DNA of 64,000 nt from Theobroma cacao (GCF_000208745.1 NC_030855.1:13657854-13721853); one strand, 5' to 3'. Counted from the stretch's first letter, positions 13,274 to 27,439 are shown. Notes: generated from the letters alone by a model not told the origin. Program-made: numbers and translations.

Positions 13274-14187
13274 CACCGTCCTTCAAACTAAAGTTGGAAT
13301 GCCAGAGGATGTTAATTGGAAGAGAAAAATAATAAGTCGATAATTGGTTGGAAGTGTGGGAAGGAGAGTAATAAGGATTAAGGACCACAAATTTACATGT
13401 CATATGATAAGAAAAAAAATTGAGACATTTGTATTTTGTGATTACAAATGGCCGTATGGAACTAAATAATAACAGCACATGTATACATCCAAAATTATAA
13501 ATGAAAAAAATAAAAAATTTTATAGCCTATGTATGGTTGGTTTTAAGACACCTCTAAGGTAAGCCCTTCCTATAATGGGTGTGTGAACCCATATTAAATG
13601 AGTAAATAATTTTTTTTTTGAAAGGCAAGAAAGGATTCTTATAAATTCCTTTAAAAAACTACTAGCCTAGTGGTAGTGAACAAGAATCACAAAACAAGGG
13701 ACAAGAAACCCTTATAAAAGGTGTTACTTGTGAAAGACTAAAAAACCAAGAGCAATATATCACAAGTTGCTAATCAGATCAACCTCTAACCAATTTAATT
13801 TACTCTTCATCTTAAATTAATTTGTTTCATTATTATGATAAAAGGATTGTTTAACTTGTCATGCTTTTATTCTTTCTTTGCTAAGTTTTTGCTTTCAATT
13901 ATTGGCAGGTCAAATAACAACTTGCCATGCAATAACTCCAAGGTATGGCATGTGTTTCACTTTCAACAATAGCATTTATTAGAATTTTTTGTTATGTGAG
14001 CTACTATTAATTGGTAATTTTGGTTTAATAAAACAAACTTATAATTTAGTCTTATTGTAAGACAAAGCATGAGAGCCCAGTTAATATCAAAGTGATTAGT
14101 TAATGATGGCTTTTGCATGTCTACTTGGGTCAATTTGGTTTGGCAGTTATGTAGGCCTTGGCCTAGTAAGCCCTTAATGGGAGGCTT

Positions 14188-14236
<49 letters not shown>

Positions 14237-15619
14237 GGTTGGTCCCCTTTTCCCTTCTAGCGCATGATATCCATCCATTGAGAGCCGCCATAACCAAAGA
14301 GAAGTGCGAAAAGGAAAACTTAGCCTTGACCATAAATTTTTACTGTTCCGTTGCAAGTAACGGCTACTTCAACGATTCAAACAAGTATGCAATATTAATT
14401 AAATAATTTGGTGTTTTAATCTTCACATATGAATCTAGGATTTAATTTATATGTGGTATTAGAGCAACTTGTGCAAAATTAGAACCAACAAAAATTAAAT
14501 TAAGAATTTAATAAATTTACTTAGTAAAATTGCATGTGGGCATACCCTTTTGATTTTCAGGATCTTATTTTTTGGTCATTGTTTTTGGTCATTAGGTTCA
14601 GGCTTTTGTTCCTCACAATGCATAGATTAATTTTGTGTAAACCTCTATTCTTAAATCATATCATAAAGAAAGGAATTAGATGGTGAGCTTTCAAGTTTGA
14701 CCATTGAACCCGAAATCTAGTTCTTGACTAATCAGTTATATTTTATGTGTTTTAATTTAAATTGGTCTTTTAAAATCAACCTACATGGGTTATAGAGTTG
14801 ATATCTAAGGTTTAATTACATAAACTATAAATGTATTACAACTGATTCTAAAGAAACTCAAAACAGGTTAAGAATGGGATTTTCAAAATTAATTTTCTTG
14901 ATGACTGATCTTGGATTCGTAGTTTTTGGAGTGTTTTGATGCATGGGTTTTGTAAAATTGGGGCCTAATTAAGTTTTGGTAAATTTAACTACATTAAAAA
15001 AATGAGCTAGAAAATCAAGAAAAATAGAGAAAATCTTGAAACAGACCTAAAAGGTCAAATATAGCATTAGACGGGTCAGACTGACCTGGCTAAAGAGGAA
15101 AAAGGCTTAACCTAACACTTGGATGAAGCCCATACCTAGGGATGTTGTGTGTGGCGTATGTGGGCCTTAGGAAGGTATGATTTCGCTCCCATTTTTCTGG
15201 TAGCCTTGGAGCTTTATTTTTTATTTTTTGGGTATTTTTTTAGAATTTTTTATAACTTTAAATAATTTTTATTTAATATTTATGATTTTTATGCATGTTT
15301 TATATTTTCCCTAATTTATATGCATGCATTCTGTGAATTTATTTTATTATAAGATATATTGACATGCTTGGAGTCTGTAAACAATATGTACTCTCTTTAG
15401 ATTAACCTTTAATTTTGTATACTCTCAAGTTAAAATTACATGCATAATTTAGAGAATGTATTTATTTATTTATTTATTTTTAAGTTCAAGACCCTAAGTT
15501 TTAATGTGACATATACTTTTTAAGACTAAATAAGATACATCTAGGCTTAGTATTTCAGCTTGTCCAAAAAGGGTTAATGTGTGAGGCAATTTAGAATGAG
15601 ACACAAAGCATCATGTATG
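13274..15619. other. Intergenic AT-rich stretch without recognised genes
   Basis: No protein family, RNA gene or clear element boundary could be identified. It contains a poly-T run near 13609, the AT microsatellite at 14193-14234, and a short TTTA-rich run near 15460-15482. Confidence 0.45.
14193..14234. repeat. (AT)n microsatellite
   Basis: About 20 uninterrupted AT dinucleotides. Confidence 0.95.
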
Positions 15620-15825
15620 TGTGAAATCCCACCCTAATGTACATGCTAAGTTAAGAATATCCTTAGGTGAGCTTGTTGATTGTATGTTTTGAACATTCAA
15701 AACTATGTTTTAATCTTGGAAAAATTCATGTTTTGATACATTAAGATGATTTGATAAGTTTGGTGCTAAAAGGAGTCCAATTGGAGATGTTTTTATGGTT
15801 TATTTTTACTTACTAGAGCCTATTT

Positions 15826-16041
15826 ATCAATAGATATTCTTCATCTATCGATAAATACAATTTAGAAAGGTTTTCTCAAAGCTACCTTGAAGAACAACCA
15901 TGAATAGATGACCAAATTTATCCACAGATAGCCAAATCTATCGATAGATGGGAGCCATTTATCGATAAATAGCAACCAAAAAGCTTTTAAAAGAACCTTG
16001 AAGCCTAACTATTGATAGATAGCCCTGATCTTTCGATAGAT
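15826..16041 (+). repeat. Cluster of ATCGAT-centred palindromes
   Basis: About eight variants of TCTATCGATAGAT lie within 216 bases, for example at about 15844, 15937 (the most complete), 15958, 16009 and 16029, separated by unrelated spacers of 15 to 60 bases. Each is self-complementary around ATCGAT. A second cluster sits at 17784-17860. Confidence 0.75.
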
Positions 16042-17783
16042 GATGTTGTTTTCAAAAAATAAAAAAGTAAAAGCATATTTTTACACCCTATACTATAACT
16101 ATGTCACATTTTTTAAGGGTTGGCAACCCTCAACTGCATTTTACAAGGTAAGACTCAACTCAAAACCCTCTTAACTCAATTTTTTGAGCCAAAATCCTCA
16201 TTTTTGATGATTCTAAGCTTGTTTATGGGCTTTTTATGAAAAATATGATATTTTTATGCTTTATAATCTTTAAAGCTTAGATTTCCAAAACTAAAATATT
16301 TTTTTTAACGCCCAAATATTTCTGTCTAGTGATAAAGCTCAAGGATTTGTGGTTTTTCTATTCACCTAATCTCATTTAAGGTATGAGTGATGGATTTATG
16401 GGTTTCTAGCATAAGTTTTAATTAGAAACTAGTCTTAGTCAAAAGTGATTAAGCTTCGAAAGTGCCTAGAATGAATATTATGAGATTTTTATTCTAAGAA
16501 ATGATTGTGATGGTTGTTGTATGATGGGAACACTTGAAAACTCAATGGATTTTGCTGAAATAGAGTCGTGATTAGAGCTAGAAATTGAATCTCTAATTAG
16601 GTTAGTGTATACACCTTTTCAAGTATTTTAATATATAAAGCTAGCATGATTCCTATAGAAATGATTATTTATGCATGATGAAATATTGTTTCCATTGTGG
16701 TTTATAAAGAATTTAATGTTCAAGGTTTTCTAATGGTTTTCAATGAGTTTGAAATGGATTTGAAATGATTTGTGATGTGAGAGGACAATGATTTTCAATT
16801 GCTTATGAATCTACTATGTATATAAATATGTTACTATATATTAGTTTTCAATAAAGGGGGACAAGCCCTATTTATGTTTGTATTCCACTCAATTACTCTG
16901 GCCATTGGGCTAGTGTGGGTATGGGACATTATCCATTGGGCTAGTTTGAATGTTTTTATGCACATGCTTGACACAATATAGCTTGCAAGATAATGTTGGA
17001 TGCATGAGTCTTCATCCATGATGCTATGTATAAACATGATGATGCTATGATTTTGGATGTATGAGTTTCCAGTTATGAGATAATGAAAGATAAGACAAAT
17101 ATGCTTATGAAGTCTATATTGTTGGAGGATGTATTATTTCCCTCTTAAGTTAAGAAATGATATGCAAGCCATGAGTTGTATGTGTTAAGGAAGAATGCAT
17201 GTACACTATGGGCTAAGTATGAAAATGTTTACATGTATGAGAACGATTCACGAAAATGCACATGTTTATGATGTAAGCTAAGGATGAGAATGATCCTAAG
17301 CTTAAGAAATCTTATGATGATTATGTGTGAGGCTAATGGGCCACTTATGCAACTATGATGGATGTTCATGCGATGTGGACTAGACAGTAGTGAGGACCTT
17401 GTCCCCTACCCACTTGAATGGGGTGTGACCACTCATTAGTTCATGGGTGAGGTTGATGTGCCATCCACAAAGTACGCTAGCAGCCTAAGATAGTGGTTTG
17501 TACCATTGTTCATCGAATGGGGTAGACCCACTGATAGTTAAGGATGTCAAGATAAATGAGGTTAATGAGTCTAAGCTATGAGTGAATGAGTATGAAAATG
17601 ATGTGTTTTACATTGAATGTTTATGTTATGATGTAACGTTTGATCAAGATGTAATTCACACTAGATTGTGGTGATTTTTGGCTTAGTTAGATAGAACTTT
17701 AGCTTAAGGAATGATCTCTTAAGTTATAAGTACATATAAGATGGTAACGTGCAGGGTTTAGCTACAAAACAAAGTTTTAGAAG

Positions 17784-17860
17784 CTATCTATCGATACTTG
17801 AAGAACATTTATCAACAGATAAAAGATAGAATGCTTCAGGTACCTTTATCTATTGATAAA
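17784..17860 (+). repeat. Second cluster of ATCGAT-type palindromes
   Basis: Three variants (CTATCTATCGATA at 17784, TTTATCAACAGATAAA at 17808, TTTATCTATTGATAAA at 17845) of the motif found at 15826-16041, in the same LTR unit. Confidence 0.7.
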
Positions 17861-18326
17861 TGCAAGACAAGTTGGTTTGTTATGCATGATTAAAGGCTTT
17901 TCAAAGGCCAAAAGGTTTCTAAGGGTTATATAAACTCATTTTATATGCAATTGCTATTTAATATGTGTTTACATACCATGTTTCATGAACTTTATGGTTA
18001 AATGGTTTTTAAATGGCATGAGATTACAAGTGCTTGTTTACAAAACACCCTTCCCCTTGGCTTGTCCTTTTCCCCGTATCCACTTATGAAGTCTTTGTAA
18101 CTTACATGTTATTTTCCCTCACTATTTTTGTTCTAGATCAGTAATAGCACTTTTGGTAGCAACTAGTGTCATGAAGACATGATTTGTTCCTTTTTTGGTA
18201 GGTGATCTATAAGCCACTTGCAGCTTAAAGGTCGAGTCATAGTCCATTGATGAGTTAGTTTTATTTATGTTTATGTTTATAGATAATGAACATGTTTATG
18301 ATGATGTAGTTAACGTTTGGCATTTT

Positions 18327-21263
18327 TGTCACGACCCGGTACTCCCCTCGAGCCCGTGACAACCACCGCTACATCTTGATAGATATTCATTTCCCGAAAT
18401 GCCAATCGGAACCTTGCAAGGTTTTAATATCAGTTTTTGCACCTCCCCTGTGAGTAACAGTTGTTAAGTATCATGTTTTGAGAGATTATAAACTATTTCC
18501 AAATCAAAACAATAGAAAAATAATTTTTTTCTCACAATGGCATTTTGGTCATTTTTTCTTAAAAATCTCGAAACTAGCTAAAAATGTAGTATGCGAGTGG
18601 AAAACACATATTTCATAATCAAAAATAAGTTTAGATGTCTAAAACATTCATTTAAAGTGAAACTATACCTATTTGAATATAATAAAAATATTCAATAAAA
18701 TATTCTATTTTCTTATAAAACAATATTTTTAGAGTTATACGTAAATAATTTTTGTAGCGTAAAAGCAAAATAAATTCATACATACTGTAATACAGTAAGC
18801 CAGAGTATTTAATTTAATTTACAATAACCAGTGGGCCCCCGAATAACCAAAAGTAAGGAAGACTGTGAACCTACAGTTTGGAGGATGCAAATCCAATGGT
18901 AAGACTCGATGAAATCAGCTATCTACAGACTATTCTGAGCCTGAAATGGGTGGAAAGGAGGGTGGTGAGATTATATAATCCCAGTGAGTAAACAAACATC
19001 ATCCAAAATATCTAAAGTCGAGTAAATGGAGACGATTAAAATATTCCATCTCAATATGTATTTCATAACATAAATATTCATTTCATTTAAATAATCAACA
19101 TGGCTTATGAGTATCTTAAAAGCTTGGCTCCTGCCAAAATCATTCTCGGGAATACCTTGGCCGAGCTATTTAACCGAGTCCGCAAAGGCTGTTAAAAATT
19201 TCGTATACACGTAAACATATTTTTAGTTTGAAAAACACAGCCGTTCCTTGGCGTTAGCGGAGTTCATCATCACGAGGTGGTTCGGCGTGACGTGAACTCT
19301 AACCATATCTCAGGAGATACCCTACGCACCTCTCCGATTGAGGTACGTATATAATCAGATTTTGTGCCCCTCTAATAGGCTGGTCCACAGAACCCGCCCA
19401 CTGCAGCAAGCTAAACCCACCATACAATAAAAATTTAACAGCATGACATGGCAATTTTATCATTATCCAGCCTATCAAGGCAAACAACAGTTTATACATT
19501 TTCAACACAAATACCAATTCAGCCATTCATGCCAATATTGCCATAAGCCAATCAATTAGAACCATAAATTCACAATACATCAAATGGTCTCCAATTACTC
19601 TATTTTCAAAGCCATCATTCAATTTCAAGACAATTTATAAAATCATTTCATTTAAACACATTTTGTTTATAAAACCTAAAAATTAACCATTTAAACTCAT
19701 TTTCCATAAAATTCACAAAATCGAATAAAAAGACCACTTTAGATAATTAAAATGATGATAAGGTTACTCACTATTTCGGGAGTCAAATTTTTAGAGTACT
19801 CCGACTATCGATCCTCGGGTACAATTTCTTTGCCTTTATCGGAGGATTCACCACCTAGACATAATGCAAAATCAAGCAATTTACCACATTGGTGCTAAAC
19901 CGTTATAAAACTATATGGATGCATGAAATGGAATGCAAATTGTTCAGATTATCGTCTAAACACAGTGTTCTACACAAATTCAATTGTGTACCTAAATAAA
20001 ACGGTATTGGCCTAATTCGATCTATCACTCGATTAATTGGCCAATATGTCCAATTCAACTCCAATTAACTCCATTTTTCTTCCAATTCTCCAAACCATCA
20101 AACACAAGTCAAATAGCATAAAATTTAGCAAAACCATCCTCACATTTCTTTTTAAGAATTTCGGCCATGGTGAGTGCATCAACACTATGATTTTTCCTAC
20201 TTGATTTTCTCACCATAATTCATCATTTCCTAACCAATTCACTTGAAACAAAATCAAATCCGCCATCAACACTCTACAAGGAAGATTCGGCCAATGATGA
20301 ACTCATGAGGAATATGTGAATTTCAAGCTTAATTCTTACACTTAACACCATAAACAACTAAAAACATCCATATAACTTAAATATCTATCTAAATCATCAT
20401 CAAATTCTCTCTCCTAGGGTTTGATTAGCTCACTATCCTTCATGATATCTTGTGATTCAACCATGGAAAATGCAAAATAATGCATAGGAAAGATAGATCA
20501 CAAGCTAGAGTTAAGAAATTTCACCTTTGATGGCTTGATTACTTGAAATCCACCAACTTTCTCTTGAATTTTCACTCTAGGGCTTTTGTTCTTCTTTTCT
20601 TCCTTTGTTCTTGCTATGGCTGGCCATAAGAATGAATGTGGAAGAGTTCAAATTGGCTTTGTAAAGGAAAATATTAAATGGACAAAAATTTACCATGTGT
20701 CACCATTCCATTGGTCTATGTGTCATACTTACCCATTAAGCAATCTCTCTCCACCATATAAATTTTCTCAATTATCCATGATAATATTGGGTAAAATCCA
20801 TGTGCTGAACAAGTGTTGGGTGTTGTAAAATTACAATTTTTCCCTTGAGCTGTAAAATGATTATTTTACCCCTATGCTCGAAAAAATGTCGAAATTAAAA
20901 TTTTTCACTTCTCAAACTCAAATTATACTCCAAATGATCAATCTTAGTCAAAAATTTCATCTAACACTCACATCTTAACCTCGGGTAGCAAAATGACCAT
21001 TTTGCCCCTTGGTCATGAAAATTCCAATTTGACCCCAAATCGGTCCTCGAATTTCGAATCACCATTTTAAATCATTCTGAGTTTTTAAAATTCTCAATTT
21101 CATCTTAAAATATCTATTTGGACTAGTTCGAAGCTTAATTCAACTTAATTATACCATTTGGTACATTGCCGTCTTTTAACGATTTTCGAGGTACCCAAGT
21201 AAGCAAACATGCATTCTTATATAAGAATGGCATAATAAACATATTGTAGAGTTGGGCTTAACA
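18327..21263 (-). mobile_element. Family C solo LTR (copy C2)
   Basis: On the plus strand it opens TGTCACGACCCGGTAC and closes GTTGGGCTTAACA, the reverse of copy C1. The target duplication ATTTT is perfect (18322-18326 and 21264-21268). Length is 2937 bases. No retroelement protein is present. It splits the family D unit, so it is younger than D. Confidence 0.9.
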
Positions 21264-21427
21264 ATTTTACTTATGAAAGCTGTGTTATATGTGCAAAGGA
21301 TGGCTCGAGAGCCTACATGAACACTCGAGGGTGTTGATAAATGGAGTGAGGCTTGCTTGAGCCTAGCGGGTTATACCCATTTGGGTCTATGCATTGGTCA
21401 CATCCAACCATAAAATGGGGTATGATA

Positions 21428-22200
21428 GAATATCAGTCTAGAAGGTCTACCTGCCTAAAAGGGATAGGCTTTTCGAAAACTTGAATATTCTCATATTAAC
21501 TTTATATGGAGAGTGCCTATTAGCATGTCATATTCTTTGCCCAAAAGGAAGTCTGTGATAATGCACTTGGACTCTTGAGTTATTTTCTTTTTAACACATT
21601 ATGGATTGTTGCTAATTATTTTATTATTACCCATTGACCAATAGTTGCATTTCTTGTCTTGAACAATGACTTTTATTGTGAATAACAATCAAGTTGCATT
21701 ATTTAAATTTTGAAGTCACTTTTTCTACCAATAAAAGACTTGGCCACCATGAGATTTTGACTAGATCAAACTTTAAGGATTAAAAAAGTGATATGGATTA
21801 GTTTGTCATTCAAATGTACACAAATTTATCCATGAATATAGATAAGCTTGTATAACATATTGTTTAAACTTTTGTGAAAGATAAGAAAGCCTTGAGGCAC
21901 GGGAGATATCTAATAAATTTTGTCTGCTTGTTGTTAAGATGTCAATCCTCGTACACCTATTAAGTGGATTTCCTGATATTACTAAAATAAAGAAGTTCTC
22001 AATTTTAATAGCATTAAGGTATAGGATGTCATCAAATGTTGAAATTGGCACTTTTTTGGAAAGACTTTATTCCATGAGTTATGAAAGGATAGGAAAAGTT
22101 CAGAAGTACATCATTAAGATGGTCCACTAAATTTAATACGCCTAAAAGGTTCAGGACAAAAGAAAGAATCTGGTCAACCTATTAATGTAAGGGGTTTTAA
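21428..22200. other. Degenerate sequence upstream of a Copia remnant
   Basis: No confident feature is found. By position it may be decayed gag of the Copia remnant that follows, but I cannot read a gag motif. Confidence 0.35.
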
Positions 22201-23509
22201 AGTAGTTTTCAAGAGGGAACATATATATTTCTTTTGCAAGAAAAGAGACATAAGAAACAAGATTGTCTTACATATAAGACTTGGTTAGAAAAGCATAAAC
22301 TTAAAAAGATCCGTAAGTAAGAGAAAGCCAAATAAAGACAAATCTAGAGTCATGATTGGCAACAAAGTTGAGATGGAAGTTGAGTTTGTAAGAATAGTTT
22401 GTTGAAATTTAGTTTTAATTTCTTTATTAGACATTGTTAATTGAATTTTGAAATAAAGGATTACATTATTAAGATAATTAATGATTCAAAATGTATTAGT
22501 TTATGTTCTTTGACTCATAGATTATATATATTGTATTTAGCTCTTACTAATATTATTGTCACCTCATATTTTGTTGAAAGAGTGGCCAAAAGATCCTACA
22601 TAAAGAAAACATCTTCCATGTTGTGGCATAAAAGACTTGCCTACATCTCTAAGGAAAAGGCAAAAGGTTGATAAAAGATAACATCTTGTCTACTCTTATT
22701 TCTAATAACTTGGAGACATATGTTGATTATTGTAGGGATAAGATGATGAAGGTAAATAATAAGATTAAATAGTAGCTCCAATTTATTATAACTCTTTTAC
22801 ATTGACATAAATTAACCATATACTCTGGTTTATTTGCAATTGCAGATATTTTATGGCATTTATTGATGATTTTTCTCATTATCATTATATGTTCTTAATT
22901 AAAGAAAAGTTTAAAACTCTTCGAAAATTTAGAGTCTTTAAGACTAAAGTTGAGAAACAAATGAGAAAAATCACTAAAACTATCAACTTAGATAAGAGTG
23001 GTAAGTATTATGGTAGACATGACATAAATGGACAACGAAACGGTCAGTTTGCCAAATATATAGAAAGTTGTGGAATAGTGTCTCAATGCAATATGTCTAG
23101 TAGTTCTGAACAAAATGGTGTGGTTGAAATGTAGAATCACACCCTTAAAGAAATGATGAGGAGTATGATTAGTAAGGCTTTTTACCAAAATTTTTGTAGG
23201 GAGAAACAATCAAAATAGATTAGCATATCTAAAATAGAATCCCTACCAAATCTATACCTAAAATCTTTAAGTTTTGGACTTGATGGAAACCTAGTAATCA
23301 CTTATGTGTTTAGGGATGTCATTGAGAACTCATATCATTCTTAGGATTACAATGTTTTCAGAGTTACATATGGCTAATAGTAGTTGCTCTCAAGATAGAG
23401 ATGAAGGAGAACATATGGAGACTTTAGTATTCCTACACCTATATAGAAGGATAATATGGAAAATACACTAGTTGGGGAGCAAGAATAAGTTCAAGTATTT
23501 CTTAATGAG
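22200..23509 (+). pseudogene. Copia gag-end and integrase remnant
   Basis: Plus-strand segments carry Copia signatures. A decayed zinc knuckle lies near 22230-22300. The pre-integrase motif MLWHKRLAYISKEKAKG is at 22441-22671. The integrase core starts at 22853 with FIDDFSHYHYMFLI and continues to QNGVVEM at 23134, followed by a stop and the NHTLKEMMRSM stretch. Nothing beyond the integrase is visible: the family E LTR terminus starts at 23510. The fragment is inactive, with stops and a substituted acidic region. Confidence 0.85.
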
Positions 23510-26500
23510 TGTCACAACCCAAACCCAAAGCCATGAGAGGCGCACGAGCCCAGCAGGCGAGCCCACTAAACTCGAGCAAGCCTCAGAGTTCATATTCAAA
23601 CATACATAGGCCAAGGGATTCCATCATCAAATATTCATAATAAGTTCAAATAAATATAATATCTCGGGATTAACTTCCATACAAATAGCAATAGGGCCAT
23701 ACATTGGCCATCTAGACAAGTTCATACATATTAACCCTTACATAGATTCAAATGGCACATCATGTGTCACGACCCGGTACTCTCTGGGAGCCCGTGACAA
23801 CCGCCTCGATGTCTCGATAGACATTCATTACCCAGAATGTCAACCGAAACCTCGCAAGGCTTTCGCATCAATTTTACTTCTCCCCTGTTAGCAACAGTTA
23901 TTAAATACCATGTTTTAAAGAATTATAGACCAATTTCAAATCAAAAACAATCAAAAAGTAATTTCTACTACACAGGGGTATTTTGGTCATTTTACCAAAA
24001 ATTTTCGAACCTTGGTAAAAATATGATATACGAGTAATAAGCATCCATTTCATGTCTAAAAATAAGTTTCGTTGTCTAATTCATCAATTTAAAGTGAAAT
24101 TATAGCTATTCAAATTAAATAAAAATATTAAATAAAATATTCCATTTTCTTATCAAACAATATTTATAGAACTCTGCGTAAATAATTTTTGTACCGTAAA
24201 ATCAAAATAAATTCATATATATAATAGCACACTAAACCAAGTATACAAAAATATTTTACAATGACATGTGGGCCCCCAAAATAACAAAATAAACAAGACT
24301 ATAGACCTGCGATTTCTAAGGGTGCAAATCCAAAAGTAAACCCTCAACATAATCAACGGTCTACAGACTGCCCTGAGCCTGAAATGGGTGAAAAGAAGGG
24401 GTGAGTTTTTATAAACCCAGTGAGTAAGCAAATTTCATCTAAAACATATAAAGCCGAGTAAATAGAGGCAATTTAAAATATCTCATCATAATATGATTCA
24501 TAACATCAAATCTCATTGCATTTCATATAAATCAATTTGGCTTATGATTCTTGTAAAAACTTGGCTCGTGCCAAAAACTTGCACTCAGTGACACCTTGCG
24601 TCGAGGCATCCAACCGAGTCCGCCAAGGCTATTAAAATAACATATGAGTACAAAACTCATTTTTTTACATTTAAAAGCACAGCCATTCCTTGGTGTTGGC
24701 TGAGTTTCACCTTCACTTTTGGTGAACTCTAACGTTACCTTAGGAGATACCCTCCGTGCCTCTCGTTCCAAGGTAAAATATAACTGGGTTTACCGTGCCC
24801 CTCTAATAGGCTAGTCCACGGAAACCTGCCCACTGCAGTAAGCTAATCAAATAACCCACAAATTCAATAAAATTTTCGAAACAGCATGACATGGCTAATA
24901 TAATATTACCAGTCTGTCAAAGCAAAGCAAAATAGTTCATGTATTCCACACAAACACAAATCCAGCCATGCTTGCCATCACATTGTCATAAGCCATCAAT
25001 TCAAACCATATGTCAAAACATATATATAACACAAATATACAGTCTCCACTTACTCAATTTTCAAAACTAGTATTCAATTTCAAAACAAGTTATAAATCTC
25101 ATTTCGTTTAATCAACACTTCAATTATAAAACATAATAGTTTGCAATTTAAATTCATTTTTCTTTAAAACATAAAAACGAGTATAAACTACTTTAGATAG
25201 TTAAGATGAAAGTCTGATTACTCACAATAACGGGAGTATGGAGTACTCATATTCTTGGTCCTCGGGTATGATATCTTTACCCTTATTAGAGGGCTCACCA
25301 CCTATACATAATACACGACACGTAATTCAATATATTTGTGCCAAACTGTTATAAAACTATTTCAGGCTCTATATGAATGCATGACAATGAATGAGAATTG
25401 TCCGAATAATCACTTAAAGACGGTGTTCTACGTGGGTTCAATTATGATCGGACTGAATTGGCATTCGACCTAACTCATGCTATGCCTTGTTTAATTAGCC
25501 AAAACATCCAATTCAACTCCAAATATCTTCATTACACTTCCAATATTCCAAGTACACAAAAGTACCTAATGTGCTCTTATTGACTTAATTCACCGTAACC
25601 GAAATTCATTCCGATTTCAAGCTAACATACTAATCAATGTCTACACAGTCTCGTAAATCCATATATATCATTAGGAATCAAATCCAAGTCCATTTACTAT
25701 GATTTTCTCATTTTCCATTAAGCCATTTTCTAAAGGAACTATACTTTTCAATAACTGGTTTCGATATCCAACATCATAATTCATCAATTCCTAGCTAAAT
25801 AACATGAATTATAACCAAATCCATCATCAACATGCCCTATAGAAAATTCAGCCAAATGAGGGTGGTTGAAGAACATGTGATTTTCTTGCTTGTTTTTCCT
25901 TCCAAACATCACAAAATGACTGAAAAACACTAAGATATTATGAAATCTAACAAAATTCATCACTAAAACTTCTCTCTATAAATTTGGCCAGCAAAGGTTC
26001 CCTCTTGAAAACTTGAATTTCAACCATGGAGAATGAAAAATAATGCATGGGAAAGGTAGATCACAAGCTAAAATTAAAAAATCTTACCTTTACTTGCTTG
26101 ATTCCTTGAAATCCAATAATTTCTCTTGAATTTTTCCTTCCTAGGGTTTGTTCTTCTCTTTTTCTCTTTGTTCCCTTGCTTGGCTGGCCATAAGAGTGAT
26201 TTGGGAGGAGTGTGTGCTGGTTTTTTAAAGGGAATTATAAAAGGATTAAAATTTACCACGTGTCACCATGTAATTGGTCCATGCATAAAAACTTAACCAT
26301 TAAGCAATTTCTCACCACCACATGTAATCCCATAATTATCCAAAGTATAAAGTAATATTAGGTGAAATTCATGGGCTTGACAAGTGTCATAGTGGTGTAA
26401 AATTTCAATTACGTCCTCATGGACATGTGAAATGATCGTTTTGCCCTTATACTCGAAAAATGTCGAAATTGAAATTTTTCACTCCACAATTTCAAATTAT

Positions 26501-27400
26501 GCTCCAAATAGTCAAACTTGGTCAAAAATCTCATCCAACATTCCAATTTTGCCCTTGGTTGGCAAAATCACCATTTTGCCTCTACGTTATGAAAATTCCC
26601 GATTAGACTCCAAATCAATCATCGAACTCCGAATCACCATATTAAGACATTCTGAGATTCAATAACTCTCAAATACATCATAAAATCTTTATTTGGCCTA
26701 GTGCGAGGCTTTAATCAACTTAATTGTACCACTAGGTACAATACCGACTTTTAACGATTTTCTGATACATTCACTTATGCATACATTCTATCAAGCACAT
26801 GAATGACATGACAAGTATATCATAGAGTAGGGCTTGACATCATGCCTACATACATCGAAGCCAACCATATGCGAAAGCTCGTAATGGACTCAGCAAAGTG
26901 GCCAAAATGAAGGACTTACCAAATGCCAAAATCAATCTGTCTATAGACTACCTTTGCCACATTTCTTTGTGGTCTATTTATCTGCACATGGAACACAAAT
27001 GGGTGAGTACTATAATATTTAGTGAGTGGTGTAGATAATCAAAATCAAATATATAATAAATATATTACACTCTCGGTCCATCCATATAATCTTTCAATAC
27101 ATCGCCAAATATAGAAGGATATAGTCATCCCTAGGTTCACCAAGTACATAGGTATATCATCCTCCCCAAAGTTATCATTATCATCACATATTGTGGGGCT
27201 TACCTTCGAAGCCAGCCAAATCATTTAAACTATTCTCCACAGCACACTTTAGATGCCGAAGCATCACATGAAAGTCATATCACATGTATATAAAGCCTCT
27301 CATAGGTATCTCACGTCATACACAAATCAAATCAAATAGTGGTCTTCCCTTAGACATAATCAAATAACATTCAATGGCTAACTAGTGGAGAATCAAATGA
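23510..27400 (-). mobile_element. Family E LTR, minus orientation, right end uncertain, interrupted by C3
   Basis: Begins TGTCACAACCCAAACCC, the reverse complement of a family LTR end, right after the Copia integrase remnant (left flank ATGAG). LTR-like sequence resumes after the nested C3 unit and fades at about 27400, where no matching ATGAG duplication was found. The opposite-facing terminus at 27957 suggests a rearranged or inverted arrangement rather than one clean insertion. Confidence 0.5.
23765..26839 (-). mobile_element. Family C solo LTR (copy C3)
   Basis: Opens TGTCACGACCCGGTACTC and closes GTAGGGCTTGACA. The target duplication TCATG is perfect (23760-23764 and 26840-26844). Length is 3075 bases, with no coding capacity. 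The conserved GC-richer block of the family lies at about 24580-24850. It sits inside the family E LTR and is therefore younger. Confidence 0.9.
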
Positions 27401-27439
27401 CGCTCAAGGCAAAGCCACTAAAGGAAAAACAGATCAAGC

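Larger units (their letters stand above)
15620..21427 (+). mobile_element. Family D LTR unit, approximate ends, interrupted by C2
   Basis: The left end is placed at a TGTGAAATCCCACC motif, which resembles the starts of the other LTR families here. The right end is placed after AAATGGGGTATGATA, which aligns with the ...GGTCATGGCCCG...GGGTCGCGACA ends of families B and E (the canonical final CA would have mutated to TA). No target duplication could be confirmed, so both limits are approximate. Inside are two clusters of TCTATCGATAGA-type palindromes and a perfectly bounded solo LTR (18327-21263). No coding capacity is seen. Confidence 0.5.

Noticed and set aside
1094..13278. Target duplication for the outer Copia element
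   Set aside because: Flanking 5-mers agagt and caccg do not match, so no duplication is claimed.
15826..16041. Palindromes considered as CRISPR or terminator arrays
   Set aside because: Spacing is irregular, the genome is plant nuclear, and no associated genes exist; treated as an LTR motif cluster.
15615..21424. GTATG pair as a target duplication for family D
   Set aside because: Using it would force the LTR to end in GGG instead of CA, so it is probably chance.
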